The notes beneath the pieces are model-generated. The model saw nothing but the letters and a program-made list of their open reading frames with translations, ran no database searches and was not told where the DNA came from. The position numbers and the translations under genes were made by a program. Positions 30,972 through 43,298 of a stretch of 44,879 nt of DNA are shown in pieces. How positions within the stretch are numbered: the first letter of the stretch is position 1; every line of letters starts with the position of its first letter. Source of the DNA: Methanobacteriota archaeon (GTDB lineage Archaea; Thermoplasmatota; Thermoplasmata; UBA10834); assembly GCA_020348345.1 (NCBI GenBank), contig CP070748.1, forward strand, positions 1,171,632 through 1,216,510, in the 5' to 3' direction.

Positions 30972-33473
30972 ATGCCTATTGCGAGGCAGACGAATCATTC
31001 CCCCGTTTCACAATCAGAGGGGCTGGCGGTCCTGAACAAGGCGAGGAGGACAGAGGCAAGCATCCGTATCAAGGGCATGCACTGTGCAGCCTGCACTTCG
31101 ACCGTGAAGAAGGCTATCGACTCTCTGGACGGGGTCATCGACACGAATGTGAACCTCGCCACTGAGAAGGCCTTCGTCAAGTTCGACGAGGCAAAGATAT
31201 CGAGAGGCAAGATAGAGGAGGCCATCAGGAACGCAGGCTACGAAGTCGCGAGCGACGAGGCCTCCCTTGCTATTGGTGGAATGCACTGTGCGACATGTGT
31301 CGGCGCCATAGAGGAAGCGCTCCGGTCGATTCCTGGAGTCATGAATGCATCTGCGAACCTGGCAACGGGCAGGGCGACCATCGAATACGATTCGGCAATC
31401 GCCCGAAAAGGCGATTTCGTGCGCGCGGTCGAGATCGCCGGATATCGTGTCCTGGGTGCGGAAGGGGCAAGGGCCGAGAGGCTAGCAAAGGCTCGGGAGC
31501 TTCGAGAGGGATTCAGACTCCTGCTTATCGCAGCCGTATTGACTCTGCCGATCGCAGTCGTATCGATGGCATCGGGAACGATATGGGGCGACGGACTGGA
31601 CTTACAGCTCAGAAATCAGGCGTTGCTGCTGCTGTCATTACCGGTACAGTTCTTTGCTGGCAGAAGGTTCTACGCTGGAGCGTACAGGGCTTTGAGGAAC
31701 AGGCGGGCCAACATGGATTCATTGGTCGTCCTGGGGACCTCTGCTGCATGGACCTACAGCGCCGTGGTCGCCCTTCTCCCGGATCTTGTGGCGACACCAG
31801 ATGTCTACTTCGACACGGCCGCAGTCATAATCACTCTGGTGCTATTCGGAAAGCATCTGGAGGCGAGGGCACGGAGCTCAACGTCCGATGCCATAATCGG
31901 ACTGATGGACCTGCAGCCTTCAACCGCCACGAAGGTAGAGAACGGAGTCGAGAGGGAGGTCGCGGCAGAGGAGCTCGTGGCAGGAGACGAAGTCATCGTC
32001 CGACCCGGAGGCAGGGTCCCTGTGGATGGTCTTGTGATGTCCGGCGAGTCGTCTGTTGATGAGTCTTTCGTCACGGGGGAGTCATTGCCCAACTACAAAT
32101 CCGAGGGAGCCCAGGTGATCGGAGGGACCGTGAACCTCACGGGCGTGATGAGGATCCGCGCCACCAAGGTGGGCGCGGAGGCTACATTGTCGCAGATTGT
32201 GCGTCTCGTCGAGCGCGCTCAGGCGACGAAGGCGCCGATAGAGAGGTATGCGGATGTCGTTGCCGGATACTTCGTTCCGGCGGTTCTGCTTATCGCCTTC
32301 GGCTCGTTCATGTTCTGGCTCCTGGTGGGGCCGGGCATGGGGGATATCGAGGAGCCTCTGCCCTTCTCGCTCACAGTGTTCGTCGCCGTCCTCGTCATAG
32401 CGTGTCCATGCGCCCTCGGCCTTGCCACTCCTGCCGCCGTCGTCGTGGGCACAGGGAGGGGCGCTCAGCTGGGTGTGCTCATAAAGGACGCGGAGGCGCT
32501 GGAGAGCGCGCGCAGTTTGACCACGGTGATTCTCGACAAGACGGGCACCGTGACCGAGGGGGTTCCAAGAGTGGTCTCACTGCATGCCGTCGAGGGTCAT
32601 GACGAATCCAGACTGCTGTTCCTTGCAGGAAGTGCCGAAAGAGGGACCGAGCATGTGCTCTCGAAGGCGATTGAGTCGGCCGCTGGGGAGCGTGGAATAG
32701 CTCTCCGGACGCCCACCACGTCGCGGGCGCTGCCTGGGGAAGGTGTATCGGCCGTCATCGACGGTAGAGAGGTGCTAGTGGGCAGCACAAGGCTTGCTTC
32801 CGCCCGTGGAATCAGTCTGGGCGCTGTCGAATCGCGCATCCGAGAGATGGAGAATGAAGGAATGACGGTGATACTCTGTGCGGAGGACGGGAACCTGATT
32901 GGGCTGCTCGGTGTGGGCGACACCATCAGGAGCGATGCCAGGGACGCTGTCAGTGAGCTCAGGAGGCTGGGGAAGAGCGTCATAATGCTGACGGGTGATA
33001 ACGAACGGACGGCCAAAGCGATCGCGTCAATGGCAGGTATCGATGATTTCACAGCCGAGGTCATGCCAGCGGACAAGGCAGGCGTCGTCAGCTCGCTTCA
33101 GAGAAAGGGGGAGGTCGTGGCGATGGTTGGCGACGGCATCAACGATGCGCCCGCCCTCGCTCAAGCCGACGTCGGCATAGCAATGGGTGGAGGAACGGAT
33201 ATCGCCCTCGAAGCGGGCAATATGGTCGTCATGGGCGGCAATCTGAAGGGGGTGGTGACCGCTGTCAAGCTCGGCGCGAGAACCTTCGAGAAGATAAGGC
33301 AGAATCTCTTCTGGGCGTTGGCGTACAACACGGCGGCTATACCCTTGGCGGCGGGAGTCCTCTATCCGCTCACGGGCTGGCTGCTGAGCCCAATGGTGGC
33401 CGCAGGAGCAATGGCCTTCAGCTCCGTCTCCGTGGTCGTAAACGCCAGCCTGCTGAAGCGGTTTAGGCCCTGA
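30972..33473 (+). CDS. copA: P1B-type copper-exporting ATPase with two metal-binding domains
   Basis: Membrane pump exporting Cu(I). Two HMA domains carry GMHCAAC (C38, C41) and GMHCATC (C106, C109). The transport site is the CPC motif in [12 protein letters not shown] (C478, C480). The phosphorylated aspartate is D522 in DKTGTVTEG. Actuator GES appears as VTGESLP. The hinge [20 protein letters not shown] and the last helices with AYN and [14 protein letters not shown] fit the Cu(I) group. The usual HP dipeptide in the nucleotide-binding domain is HV (H561-V562). The ATG at 30972 has GGGGAA directly before it. Length 833 residues. Confidence 0.94.
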   Translation: MPIARQTNHSPVSQSEGLAVLNKARRTEASIRIKGMHCAACTSTVKKAIDSLDGVIDTNVNLATEKAFVKFDEAKISRGKIEEAIRNAGYEVASDEASLAIGGMHCATCVGAIEEALRSIPGVMNASANLATGRATIEYDSAIARKGDFVRAVEIAGYRVLGAEGARAERLAKARELREGFRLLLIAAVLTLPIAVVSMASGTIWGDGLDLQLRNQALLLLSLPVQFFAGRRFYAGAYRALRNRRANMDSLVVLGTSAAWTYSAVVALLPDLVATPDVYFDTAAVIITLVLFGKHLEARARSSTSDAIIGLMDLQPSTATKVENGVEREVAAEELVAGDEVIVRPGGRVPVDGLVMSGESSVDESFVTGESLPNYKSEGAQVIGGTVNLTGVMRIRATKVGAEATLSQIVRLVERAQATKAPIERYADVVAGYFVPAVLLIAFGSFMFWLLVGPGMGDIEEPLPFSLTVFVAVLVIACPCALGLATPAAVVVGTGRGAQLGVLIKDAEALESARSLTTVILDKTGTVTEGVPRVVSLHAVEGHDESRLLFLAGSAERGTEHVLSKAIESAAGERGIALRTPTTSRALPGEGVSAVIDGREVLVGSTRLASARGISLGAVESRIREMENEGMTVILCAEDGNLIGLLGVGDTIRSDARDAVSELRRLGKSVIMLTGDNERTAKAIASMAGIDDFTAEVMPADKAGVVSSLQRKGEVVAMVGDGINDAPALAQADVGIAMGGGTDIALEAGNMVVMGGNLKGVVTAVKLGARTFEKIRQNLFWALAYNTAAIPLAAGVLYPLTGWLLSPMVAAGAMAFSSVSVVVNASLLKRFRP

Positions 33474-33510
33474 GACCATGCTTCGGAGGCCGCTCCCAGA
33501 GGCTGCGAGG

Positions 33511-33520
33511 ACATATTTAT
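33511..33520 (+). promoter_or_regulatory. TATA box upstream of the coiled-coil gene
   Basis: ACATATTTAT lies 28 nt before an ATG at 33544 and 155 nt before the coiled-coil start. It either drives a leaderless small ORF or a leader of about 130 nt. Confidence 0.55.
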
Positions 33521-33543
33521 TCGCATCAACCGTAGAAAAGGTT

Positions 33544-33696
33544 ATGTTGGCGGTAGCCAATAACATCGGTCGAGCTTTGGAACAGCCGTTGAAGGCTGTT
33601 GCTGGCCGTGATTTGGGAACCCCTGAGACACCGCCCACCCCTCCCCCCTCATGGAACCCACCGGAAGTGGCCTTATGTTCGGCAAGAAGCTGCTGA
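33544..33696 (+). CDS. Possible 50-residue leaderless protein upstream of the coiled-coil gene
   Basis: The ATG is exactly where a leaderless transcript from the TATA box at 33511-33520 would begin. The product starts with a helical stretch (NNIGRALEQPLKAVAG) and ends with a proline-rich tail (TPETPPTPPPSWNPP). The ORF ends 22 nt inside the coiled-coil gene in another frame, which would allow translational coupling. Against it: the tail past the overlap is cysteine/serine-rich and unremarkable, and no homologue is known to me. Confidence 0.35.
   Translation: MLAVANNIGRALEQPLKAVAGRDLGTPETPPTPPPSWNPPEVALCSARSC
33581..33600 (+). other. Hairpin in the coiled-coil gene leader
   Basis: AACAGCC (33581-33587) and GGCTGTT (33594-33600) pair perfectly around a 6-nt loop, inside the candidate small ORF and 75 nt before the coiled-coil start. 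It could be a leader RNA structure. Confidence 0.4.
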
Positions 33697-35852
33697 AAGG
33701 ATATCTTGTGGAAAAGGACGGCGCCCTCCTGAAGGAATTCGTTTTCAATCCGAAGGTGGAGGTCTATTTCGAAGACATCAAGAAGGCCACGGAAGGAAAG
33801 GGGGACTTGGCATCCCTTGGCGCGTTCGAGGTCGATAGATACGTGGGCAACATCGTCAAGGGCTCGAAGATGCACTTCATCATCGTCAGCAAGGACGTCG
33901 TCGAGGACGAAGAGACATCCTTCTTCACCGAGATGTTGAACTCCGTCGAGGGGGTCTTGGAAGACTCCATAGACGCGAGATTGGCCAACGCGAAGGAGGC
34001 CGAGGAGAAGGCGAGGATTGAGCAGCAAAAGGCCAAGGAATCAACGGAGGCCATGAACGCGGAGAGAGAGGAGCATGAGCGAGAAGCCGGAGAGATGGAT
34101 CTTCTCAGACAGGAGCTGGAGAACCTGAGGACTGAGACCTCCAAGTGGCAGGAGGAGCTGAAGGAGTTCGAGTCCAACGTAAACGAGAGGCACATGCAGA
34201 TCAACGAGCGTGTTACGTTGTTGCTCGAGAGGGAGCAGGCTCTCGTACGCAACCAGAAGGCGTTTGAAGCGGCGACGGAGGCCAAGAGGGGGCTCGTACG
34301 CGCGATGCAGGAGAGCATTGCCGCTGGAATCAGCGAGTATGAGAAGGGTTACGCCAAGCTCGCGAGCGAGAAGAGGGATATCGAGACGAGCCGCAGTAAG
34401 CTCGAAGAGGACCTGGCCGCGCACGCGAAAGACCGCGAGGAATGGCAGCGCCAGATGAAAGAGGTAGAGAAGAGGATGGAAGGCTTCGACAGAGAGCGTG
34501 CCGAACTCGACAAGACCTCTGCGGATCTGAGGGCGAACGCTGAACAGCTGAAGGGCGTTGAGCGCGAATTGGATGAGCGCAGACGAGGGCTTGACCAGTC
34601 AATCAGAGATCATGAGATGGAGAAGGCCGACCTCAAGGATCTGCAATCGACTCTCAGCGACCGCGAGAAGGGAATCGTCGAAGCCGAGGAGAGGATAAAG
34701 GCGGAAAGCGGCGCCCTTGAGGCCGCCAAGGCGGAACTGGACGAGAGAGCAGCTGAGCTGGCAAGGCTGCAGGAGGAGGCTGCCGGGAAGGAATCCGACC
34801 TTGCTCGAAGGAACGCGAGCCTCGATGCGGAGAGGGCCGAGCTCAGCAGCAGAAAGGAGCAGGTGGAGGCGAGCGCCGAAGCGCAGCAGGCGGAGCTGTC
34901 TACGCTGCTCGCCAACATTGGCAAGGAGAACGAGGGCCTTCAGGCGAAGGCGAAGACCCTCAACGAACTCGAAGTGCAGCTCAAGACGCGCGAATCCAAG
35001 GTGTTGGACTCCGAGGAGCGCGTTGAGTCCCTACTGCGAGAGCTTGACAAGAGGGAGAGCGACATCGCGACCAAGGAGTCCTCACTCGAGGAGCGCGAGA
35101 CCCGGATACGGTCCGATGTCCAGGCTGCCGAGGAGAACATGGCACAGGCAGAGGAATTCAAGGCCAAGCTCGCATCGAAGGAAGACGAGCTCGCCCGTGC
35201 GATCGCAGCGATGGAGGCGATGAAGGCCGCGGCAGCGAAGGGTGAGGCGGCGATGTCGGAAGAGGCCTCGGTCATAGCGAAGAGAGAGGAGGAGCTATCG
35301 CGCAGAACGGAAGAGCTGGAGAGCCGGGAAAAGGCGTTGGACTCAATGCAGATCGAGATAGATGAGAGGGACATGGCGCTCAGCAAGAAGGAGAGCGCGC
35401 TTCACGACGAGAGCGCCGCAGTCAAGTCCAATATGGAAGAGGAGATGCGAAGGCTCGAGGAAGAGAGGAAGACCCTTGACGACCGTACGACGAAGCTCGA
35501 TGCTCGTGAGAAGGACCTGTCGTCCAAGGAGAATGATATCTCCAAGGCTCGCAGAGAGATAGAGACACGCGAAGCGGACTTCGACAAGAAGCTGGAGGAG
35601 ATGGACAAGGAGAGGCTAAGCCTCGAGGAGGAGACTGGAAGGCTCGCTCAGGAGCGCACGAAGGTCGAATCCATGAGAGAGCGGCTGGACAGGCACAAAC
35701 AGATCATAAGCGAGCAGACGGACAGCATCTCGGATATCACGAGAAGGCTTGAGAAGCTGAGAGCGAGCGCGCGACAGAAGCCCGCGAAGAGCGGCTCGAC
35801 GCCGGCCGAGCCATCGGATGAGAAGACGGAAGGTGAGAGCGGCGAGCAGTGA
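33675..35852 (+). CDS. Large coiled-coil protein with a globular N-terminal domain
   Basis: A 725-residue cytoplasmic protein. Residues 1-100 form a mixed alpha/beta domain (FGKKLLKGYLVEKDG, then VDRYVGNIVKGSKMHFIIVSKD) that resembles longin or roadblock-like folds only loosely. Residues about 105-700 are nearly continuous coiled coil rich in E, K, A, R with heptad leucines, and a short acidic tail ends it. There is no signal peptide, no Walker A and no zinc hook, so it is not an SMC or Rad50. Possible roles are cell shape, chromosome or membrane scaffolding. ATG 33675 has GGAAGTGG about 5 nt upstream; an ATG at 33651 adds eight residues. High G+C and coiled-coil repetition give it a strong codon rhythm. 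Confidence 0.85.
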   Translation: MFGKKLLKGYLVEKDGALLKEFVFNPKVEVYFEDIKKATEGKGDLASLGAFEVDRYVGNIVKGSKMHFIIVSKDVVEDEETSFFTEMLNSVEGVLEDSIDARLANAKEAEEKARIEQQKAKESTEAMNAEREEHEREAGEMDLLRQELENLRTETSKWQEELKEFESNVNERHMQINERVTLLLEREQALVRNQKAFEAATEAKRGLVRAMQESIAAGISEYEKGYAKLASEKRDIETSRSKLEEDLAAHAKDREEWQRQMKEVEKRMEGFDRERAELDKTSADLRANAEQLKGVERELDERRRGLDQSIRDHEMEKADLKDLQSTLSDREKGIVEAEERIKAESGALEAAKAELDERAAELARLQEEAAGKESDLARRNASLDAERAELSSRKEQVEASAEAQQAELSTLLANIGKENEGLQAKAKTLNELEVQLKTRESKVLDSEERVESLLRELDKRESDIATKESSLEERETRIRSDVQAAEENMAQAEEFKAKLASKEDELARAIAAMEAMKAAAAKGEAAMSEEASVIAKREEELSRRTEELESREKALDSMQIEIDERDMALSKKESALHDESAAVKSNMEEEMRRLEEERKTLDDRTTKLDAREKDLSSKENDISKARREIETREADFDKKLEEMDKERLSLEEETGRLAQERTKVESMRERLDRHKQIISEQTDSISDITRRLEKLRASARQKPAKSGSTPAEPSDEKTEGESGEQ

Positions 35853-35903
35853 GCGTCCGCTTGTCTTTCTCATAGACCATTGATCGACGCGTCGCGGACT
35901 ATT

Positions 35904-36638
35904 TCATGCAAGAGTGGGCCAGCCAGCGCTCTCGAAAGTCCTCGCGGCATCCAGCAATACCTTTCGGAACAGAGGCCTTGTCGTGGCTGAGAGCCGCAGG
36001 TGTTTCGCAATGTGCGGCCTCACACTCTCGCGAGCCTCCATGCCTGTTTCTCCTTCGTACGTCTCCAGGAGTCTCATGCATATGTCGAACTTGACCGGCG
36101 TGAACACCGGTTCGCTACCAAGTATAGATGCCAGCAGCTTCCCAACATCATCCAGTGGGTCGCCTTCCGAGGCGTCTTCGAGATCGAATCCATACACCTT
36201 ATCATCCCATACCATGAAGTTGGACAGCTCGGCATCGGCCATGATGACGGGCATGCCACCGTCGCCCATATGTTCGTGGAATCTAGCCAACCACTTTGCG
36301 AGGTTCTCCGCCGCCTTGGAGCTGAACAGGTGATTGACGAGCGCGTCGCACCTCTCACCTGGGATGTACTCCATTACAATGTGGTTATCCGATAGAAGCA
36401 GCGGGAAGGGGACATCCAGACCCGCCTTTCTTGCAGACATGAGCGACGCGAACTCCTTCTCCGCCCTCCCGCACAGAGATCGTTTCAGGACCACGGGCCG
36501 AACGTCGGTTTCGACTATCCACACCCTATTGCGCTTGCTGGGTATAAGCGCCTCGTTGATGAGAACAACGCGCTGATTCAGCGCACTTCTCAGCGCGCTC
36601 CAGCCGGCGGAGTCCATCAGCGTCAGATCCTGAGACAT
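35904..36638 (-). CDS. Atypical kinase/aminoglycoside phosphotransferase-like protein
   Basis: A 244-residue protein with a protein-kinase-like fold. A lysine in RPVVLKRSL is the likely ATP-binding residue, and IVMEYIPGE is the hinge. The catalytic loop is MADAELSNFMV (D and N of the DxxxxN pattern, without the usual leading histidine), and GFDLEDA stands in for DFG. The glycine-rich loop is not obvious, as in RIO/Bud32 and APH proteins. Bud32 (KEOPS) is an alternative, but its usual C-terminal RGR-type tail is absent. TATA-like ATTACTTATC near 36664-36673 suggests an almost leaderless transcript. It follows the zinc-ribbon protein gene on the same strand. Confidence 0.75.
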   Translation of the reverse strand: MSQDLTLMDSAGWSALRSALNQRVVLINEALIPSKRNRVWIVETDVRPVVLKRSLCGRAEKEFASLMSARKAGLDVPFPLLLSDNHIVMEYIPGERCDALVNHLFSSKAAENLAKWLARFHEHMGDGGMPVIMADAELSNFMVWDDKVYGFDLEDASEGDPLDDVGKLLASILGSEPVFTPVKFDICMRLLETYEGETGMEARESVRPHIAKHLRLSATTRPLFRKVLLDAARTFESAGWPTLA

Positions 36639-36713
36639 CGATTCCCCTATGCAACATCCCCAGATAAGTAATCTGTGACCTGACTTCGCTGGCTTGAGGC
36701 TGAGTCGACTGCT

Positions 36714-37568
36714 TCACGTCGGGGATGCCGTCCTCGTACGCAACGACGCATCCTCTCGCAGCAGGTCCATCAGCTGCTTGGTCGCGCGGAGGGCGTCATC
36801 GATGTCCTCCCGGTGCAGCGCGCTCATTGCTGCCTTCATCATCACGATGTACCTCGACGTCTCGACGCCTTTCATCTTCGCCTCCACGACCATGTTTCTC
36901 GCCTTTGCGAGCTCAGACCTCACCAGGTCGGGTATGCTCGGCGCCACCATATCCTCTGTCTGCCGCGCCAACTCTGAGACCAGTGGCCAATCTCCCTCCC
37001 TGCACGCCTCCCACGCATCGCTCATGAGCCTCCTGGCCCTCCGGGTCTCGCATCCAATCGCGCTGACCTCGGTGATCATCAGCTCGATCTCCTCCAGAAG
37101 CCTTGCAGCTCCCGCAAAACCATGAAGCGCTTCCGCATACAGAAGATCGCGAGACTTGAGCGGGGGCTTCACCATAGAGAGCACATCGAACCTGGTCGGC
37201 TTCGATGCGCGCTCATCGTCGGCGGCCATCTGGCGAGGTTCCTCCGGCGGAACACCCTCTTCGGACTCAGAGCCGTCAGCGAAGATAGCGCCGCAGAAGG
37301 GGCAGTATGAATCCGAGGGGCCCACCATCATATCACACGAGGTGCATTGATACTGAACTTCCTGAACCGGCTCAGGATCGGGCTGGACAGGGTGAGCGGG
37401 CCTTCCAACGATTGTATGATCCTCGCGAACCTGCGGCTTGCGCGTGCTCGGTGGGACTTCCGAGAGCGGTCTGCTTGGCTCAGATGGCAGCGAGCGAAGA
37501 GTTCTCTGGAGACGTTGCCTGGACTTATCCCGCTGTTGAGTGCTCATGCTACCATCGTAAACCGGCAT
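36714..37568 (-). CDS. Zinc-ribbon protein with helical C-terminal domain
   Basis: A 284-residue protein of unknown function. A low-complexity N-terminus (P, S, R, Q) leads to one zinc ribbon with two CxxC knuckles (CTSCDMMVGPSDSYCPFCG, about residues 74-92). An acidic linker and a C-terminal domain of about 160 residues follow, predicted mostly helical, with TPR- or bundle-like repeats (ALHGFAGAARLLEEIELMI, then AWEACREGDWPLVSELAR). It has no membrane segment. An ATG at 37547 is an alternative start. The adjacent same-strand kinase-like gene suggests a functional pair, and ligA lies just upstream. Confidence 0.75.
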   Translation of the reverse strand: MPVYDGSMSTQQRDKSRQRLQRTLRSLPSEPSRPLSEVPPSTRKPQVREDHTIVGRPAHPVQPDPEPVQEVQYQCTSCDMMVGPSDSYCPFCGAIFADGSESEEGVPPEEPRQMAADDERASKPTRFDVLSMVKPPLKSRDLLYAEALHGFAGAARLLEEIELMITEVSAIGCETRRARRLMSDAWEACREGDWPLVSELARQTEDMVAPSIPDLVRSELAKARNMVVEAKMKGVETSRYIVMMKAAMSALHREDIDDALRATKQLMDLLREDASLRTRTASPT

Positions 37569-37683
37569 GTCTTGCTCTCACTCTCCGTGTTTTCCGGTGT
37601 CTATTATCTCTGGCATCGAGAGTATTTCAAGGGTGTGCCATGGCTATCATCGGATGCAACATTGGGCATGCGGCGGCTGTCGC

Positions 37684-41411
<3,728 letters not shown>

Positions 41412-41612
41412 CTCCGCTCACACGCTGGCCATCCCAGAAGCCCGTCGCTCGGAATATACGTTTCCATCCATGTTGACTGATGCCAGCACTGACACGGCGA
41501 AGCGCGCCAGACGCAGCGGTGGCCTCGTTCGCGGTGCGAGATTTCAATACGCTTATGCGACGCAAGCCGAGAACGCTGGCCGACCTAATACGTCGAGTTT
41601 ATGTACCACTTG

Positions 41613-41641
41613 TGATATGTATATATCATACATGGTATGAT
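41613..41641 (+). promoter_or_regulatory. TATA box and overlapping palindromic operator of the HTH-nucleotidyltransferase gene
   Basis: Two overlapping dyads are seen. TGATAT-GTAT-ATATCA (41613-41628) covers the TATA box GTATATATC (41619-41627). ATCATAC-ATG-GTATGAT (41625-41641) is a perfect 7-bp inverted repeat between TATA box and predicted transcript start. A dimeric regulator bound here would block the promoter. The gene itself encodes a winged helix, so autoregulation is likely. Confidence 0.65.
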
Positions 41642-41645
41642 TTGC

Positions 41646-42230
41646 ATGCTTGATCAGGGTATTCTCAGGATGCTGGCTAGAAGCGGAAGAGTGGACATCA
41701 TACGCACACTCAAGTCGTTCCCCGATCGGGACTTCAGCATAAACGAGCTCGCAAAGACTTCCGGCGTTCCGACTATGACGACCTGGAGAGCGGTGAACGA
41801 GCTGAAGGCTGCCAAGATCGTCAGAGTCAAGAAGGTGGGGAACGTCCGTTCGGTGAGGATATCCTCGGACACCGGCGTTCTCAGGATGCTGAGGCTCGTG
41901 GAGGAGACAGACCCCCAGAAGGCCGCGGCAAGAGGTTTCTCGGACATGATAGCGGAGCACGACTGGGCCGTCGAGTGCAGGCTATTTGGTTCAATCGGAC
42001 GCGGTGAACACGTCCCGGGCGAGGAAGTAGACATCGCGGTGGTCTTCGATGACCGCTTGGTTACGGAAGAGGAGGCCAAGGCCTCAGCGTCCTTTATATC
42101 GCGACAACTCCTGGACGATACGAACGTAACCGTCGTTCCTCTGATGATATCCACCAGGGAGATGGCCCGGAGAGGCGGCCTCGCCGCAGAACTCAGGGAC
42201 AAGGAGACCATATGGTCCAGGAAGACTTGA
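41646..42230 (+). CDS. Winged-helix protein fused to an MNT-type nucleotidyltransferase domain
   Basis: Residues about 5-75 form a winged helix (RMLARSGRVDIIRTLKSFP, then FSINELAKTSGVPTMTTWRAVNEL). Residues about 105-190 form a minimal nucleotidyltransferase domain with the motif LFGSIGRGEHVPGEEVDIAV. Compared with the GSx10DxD consensus, the first aspartate is glutamate (EVD). MNT domains act as antitoxins to HEPN proteins, or as regulators; no HEPN gene is adjacent. ATG 41646 fits leaderless transcription from the TATA box at 41619-41627. An in-frame ATG at 41637 lies inside the palindrome. It is convergent with the beta-lactamase-like gene. Confidence 0.82.
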   Translation: MLDQGILRMLARSGRVDIIRTLKSFPDRDFSINELAKTSGVPTMTTWRAVNELKAAKIVRVKKVGNVRSVRISSDTGVLRMLRLVEETDPQKAAARGFSDMIAEHDWAVECRLFGSIGRGEHVPGEEVDIAVVFDDRLVTEEEAKASASFISRQLLDDTNVTVVPLMISTREMARRGGLAAELRDKETIWSRKT

Positions 42231-42251
42231 GCCCCAGCCTCACCGTTGCCG

Positions 42252-43298
42252 TCACTTCGACCTAACGCTCGAAAAATGCTCGTACACCAAGCGGGCGATA
42301 TTCGCCTCGGCAAGCACGGCCTTCTGTTTCTGCCCCTCCTCCAGATTCCGGAAGAAGGAACACAGAACCACATGCGAGTCCGATGAGACATATATGACAC
42401 CTGCGTTTGCCACAGAGCACGCGGTGTCGCCCGATTTCAGGGCGACCGGTATGTCCGGCGAAAGCAGACACGACATCGAGGACGTGCTCTCCTGTCTCAT
42501 TAGCAGATGCAGCATCGTCTCGCTTGCCTCAGGTGAAACGGCCTCGTGCTTGACTATCTTCTCCAGGAGTATGCCTATCTCCCGAGGGGTGCCGACGTTA
42601 TCGAAGACCTCGTCGTAGATGCGCTGGGTCTTCATACGCTTCTGTGCCTTGACACCATAGATGTTCTCGTACCGCTTTCTGAAGTCCTCGATGGTCAGGT
42701 TGGCGGCCTCCCGCTCCGTCTGGTTGAGAGCCTTCATGCGTTCCATGTCAGAGAGGTTCTTCCACCTGCGCGCCGCCTCCGGGATCGGGAGATCCTTGTA
42801 GGGACCATAGCCCATTGACATCAGATAGCTCTCTCGATAGGGGATGTAGATGGATGTCTTCGCCAGGCCCATCTCGCGTATCAGCATGTTCACCCGCTGG
42901 ATCCCGATGCGCTTCCACAGCATCTCGGAGGCGGTGTTGTCGGTCGCGATGACCATGAGCGCCACAAGGTCCCTTACAGTAGGTTTGAGCCCGGGCTGGA
43001 GGTATTGCAGCAGACCTTCCCCGATGCAGTAGTGACGATTCTCCAGCTCGAGCCGCTCGTCGAGTGACAACATGCCAGCATCGGCCTGTCGGAACGTCTC
43101 GAGCATCACCGCAAGCTTGAACACTCCTCCAAGGGGGTAGATCTTGTCCGCATCGATCGCGATGGTCTTCTCCGACTCGATATGCTTCATGTAGAAGCCG
43201 ATCTGTCCCTTGGCTTCCTTCGATACTTTTACGATATCAGCCCTCAGCTTCGTGAGTTCGTGAGGAGTCGCCTTCCGCTTCGTTCTGTCAGGTTTCAA
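42252..43298 (-). CDS. Class A beta-lactamase-fold protein lacking the catalytic serine
   Basis: Belongs to the serine beta-lactamase/D-Ala-D-Ala carboxypeptidase fold. Visible motifs are the SxxK box written GVFK (YPLGGVFKLAV), a TDN box (ATDNTASEML, normally SDN) and KSG for KTG (LKSGDTACSVANAG). The nucleophile codon is GGA (43125-43127), so acylation should be impossible. There is no signal peptide, so the protein appears cytoplasmic. About 80 residues between TDN and KSG are enlarged and basic, and replace the usual omega loop. The start is a TTG at 43298 with GAGG 11 nt upstream; it is the only reasonable start. A binding or scaffolding role is inferred. Confidence 0.8.
   Translation of the reverse strand: MKPDRTKRKATPHELTKLRADIVKVSKEAKGQIGFYMKHIESEKTIAIDADKIYPLGGVFKLAVMLETFRQADAGMLSLDERLELENRHYCIGEGLLQYLQPGLKPTVRDLVALMVIATDNTASEMLWKRIGIQRVNMLIREMGLAKTSIYIPYRESYLMSMGYGPYKDLPIPEAARRWKNLSDMERMKALNQTEREAANLTIEDFRKRYENIYGVKAQKRMKTQRIYDEVFDNVGTPREIGILLEKIVKHEAVSPEASETMLHLLMRQESTSSMSCLLSPDIPVALKSGDTACSVANAGVIYVSSDSHVVLCSFFRNLEEGQKQKAVLAEANIARLVYEHFSSVRSK

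Noticed and set aside
33675..35852. Repetitive DNA resembling a tandem repeat or CRISPR array
   Set aside because: The periodicity comes from coiled-coil codons (GAG, AAG, GCG); there are no exact repeated units with spacers.
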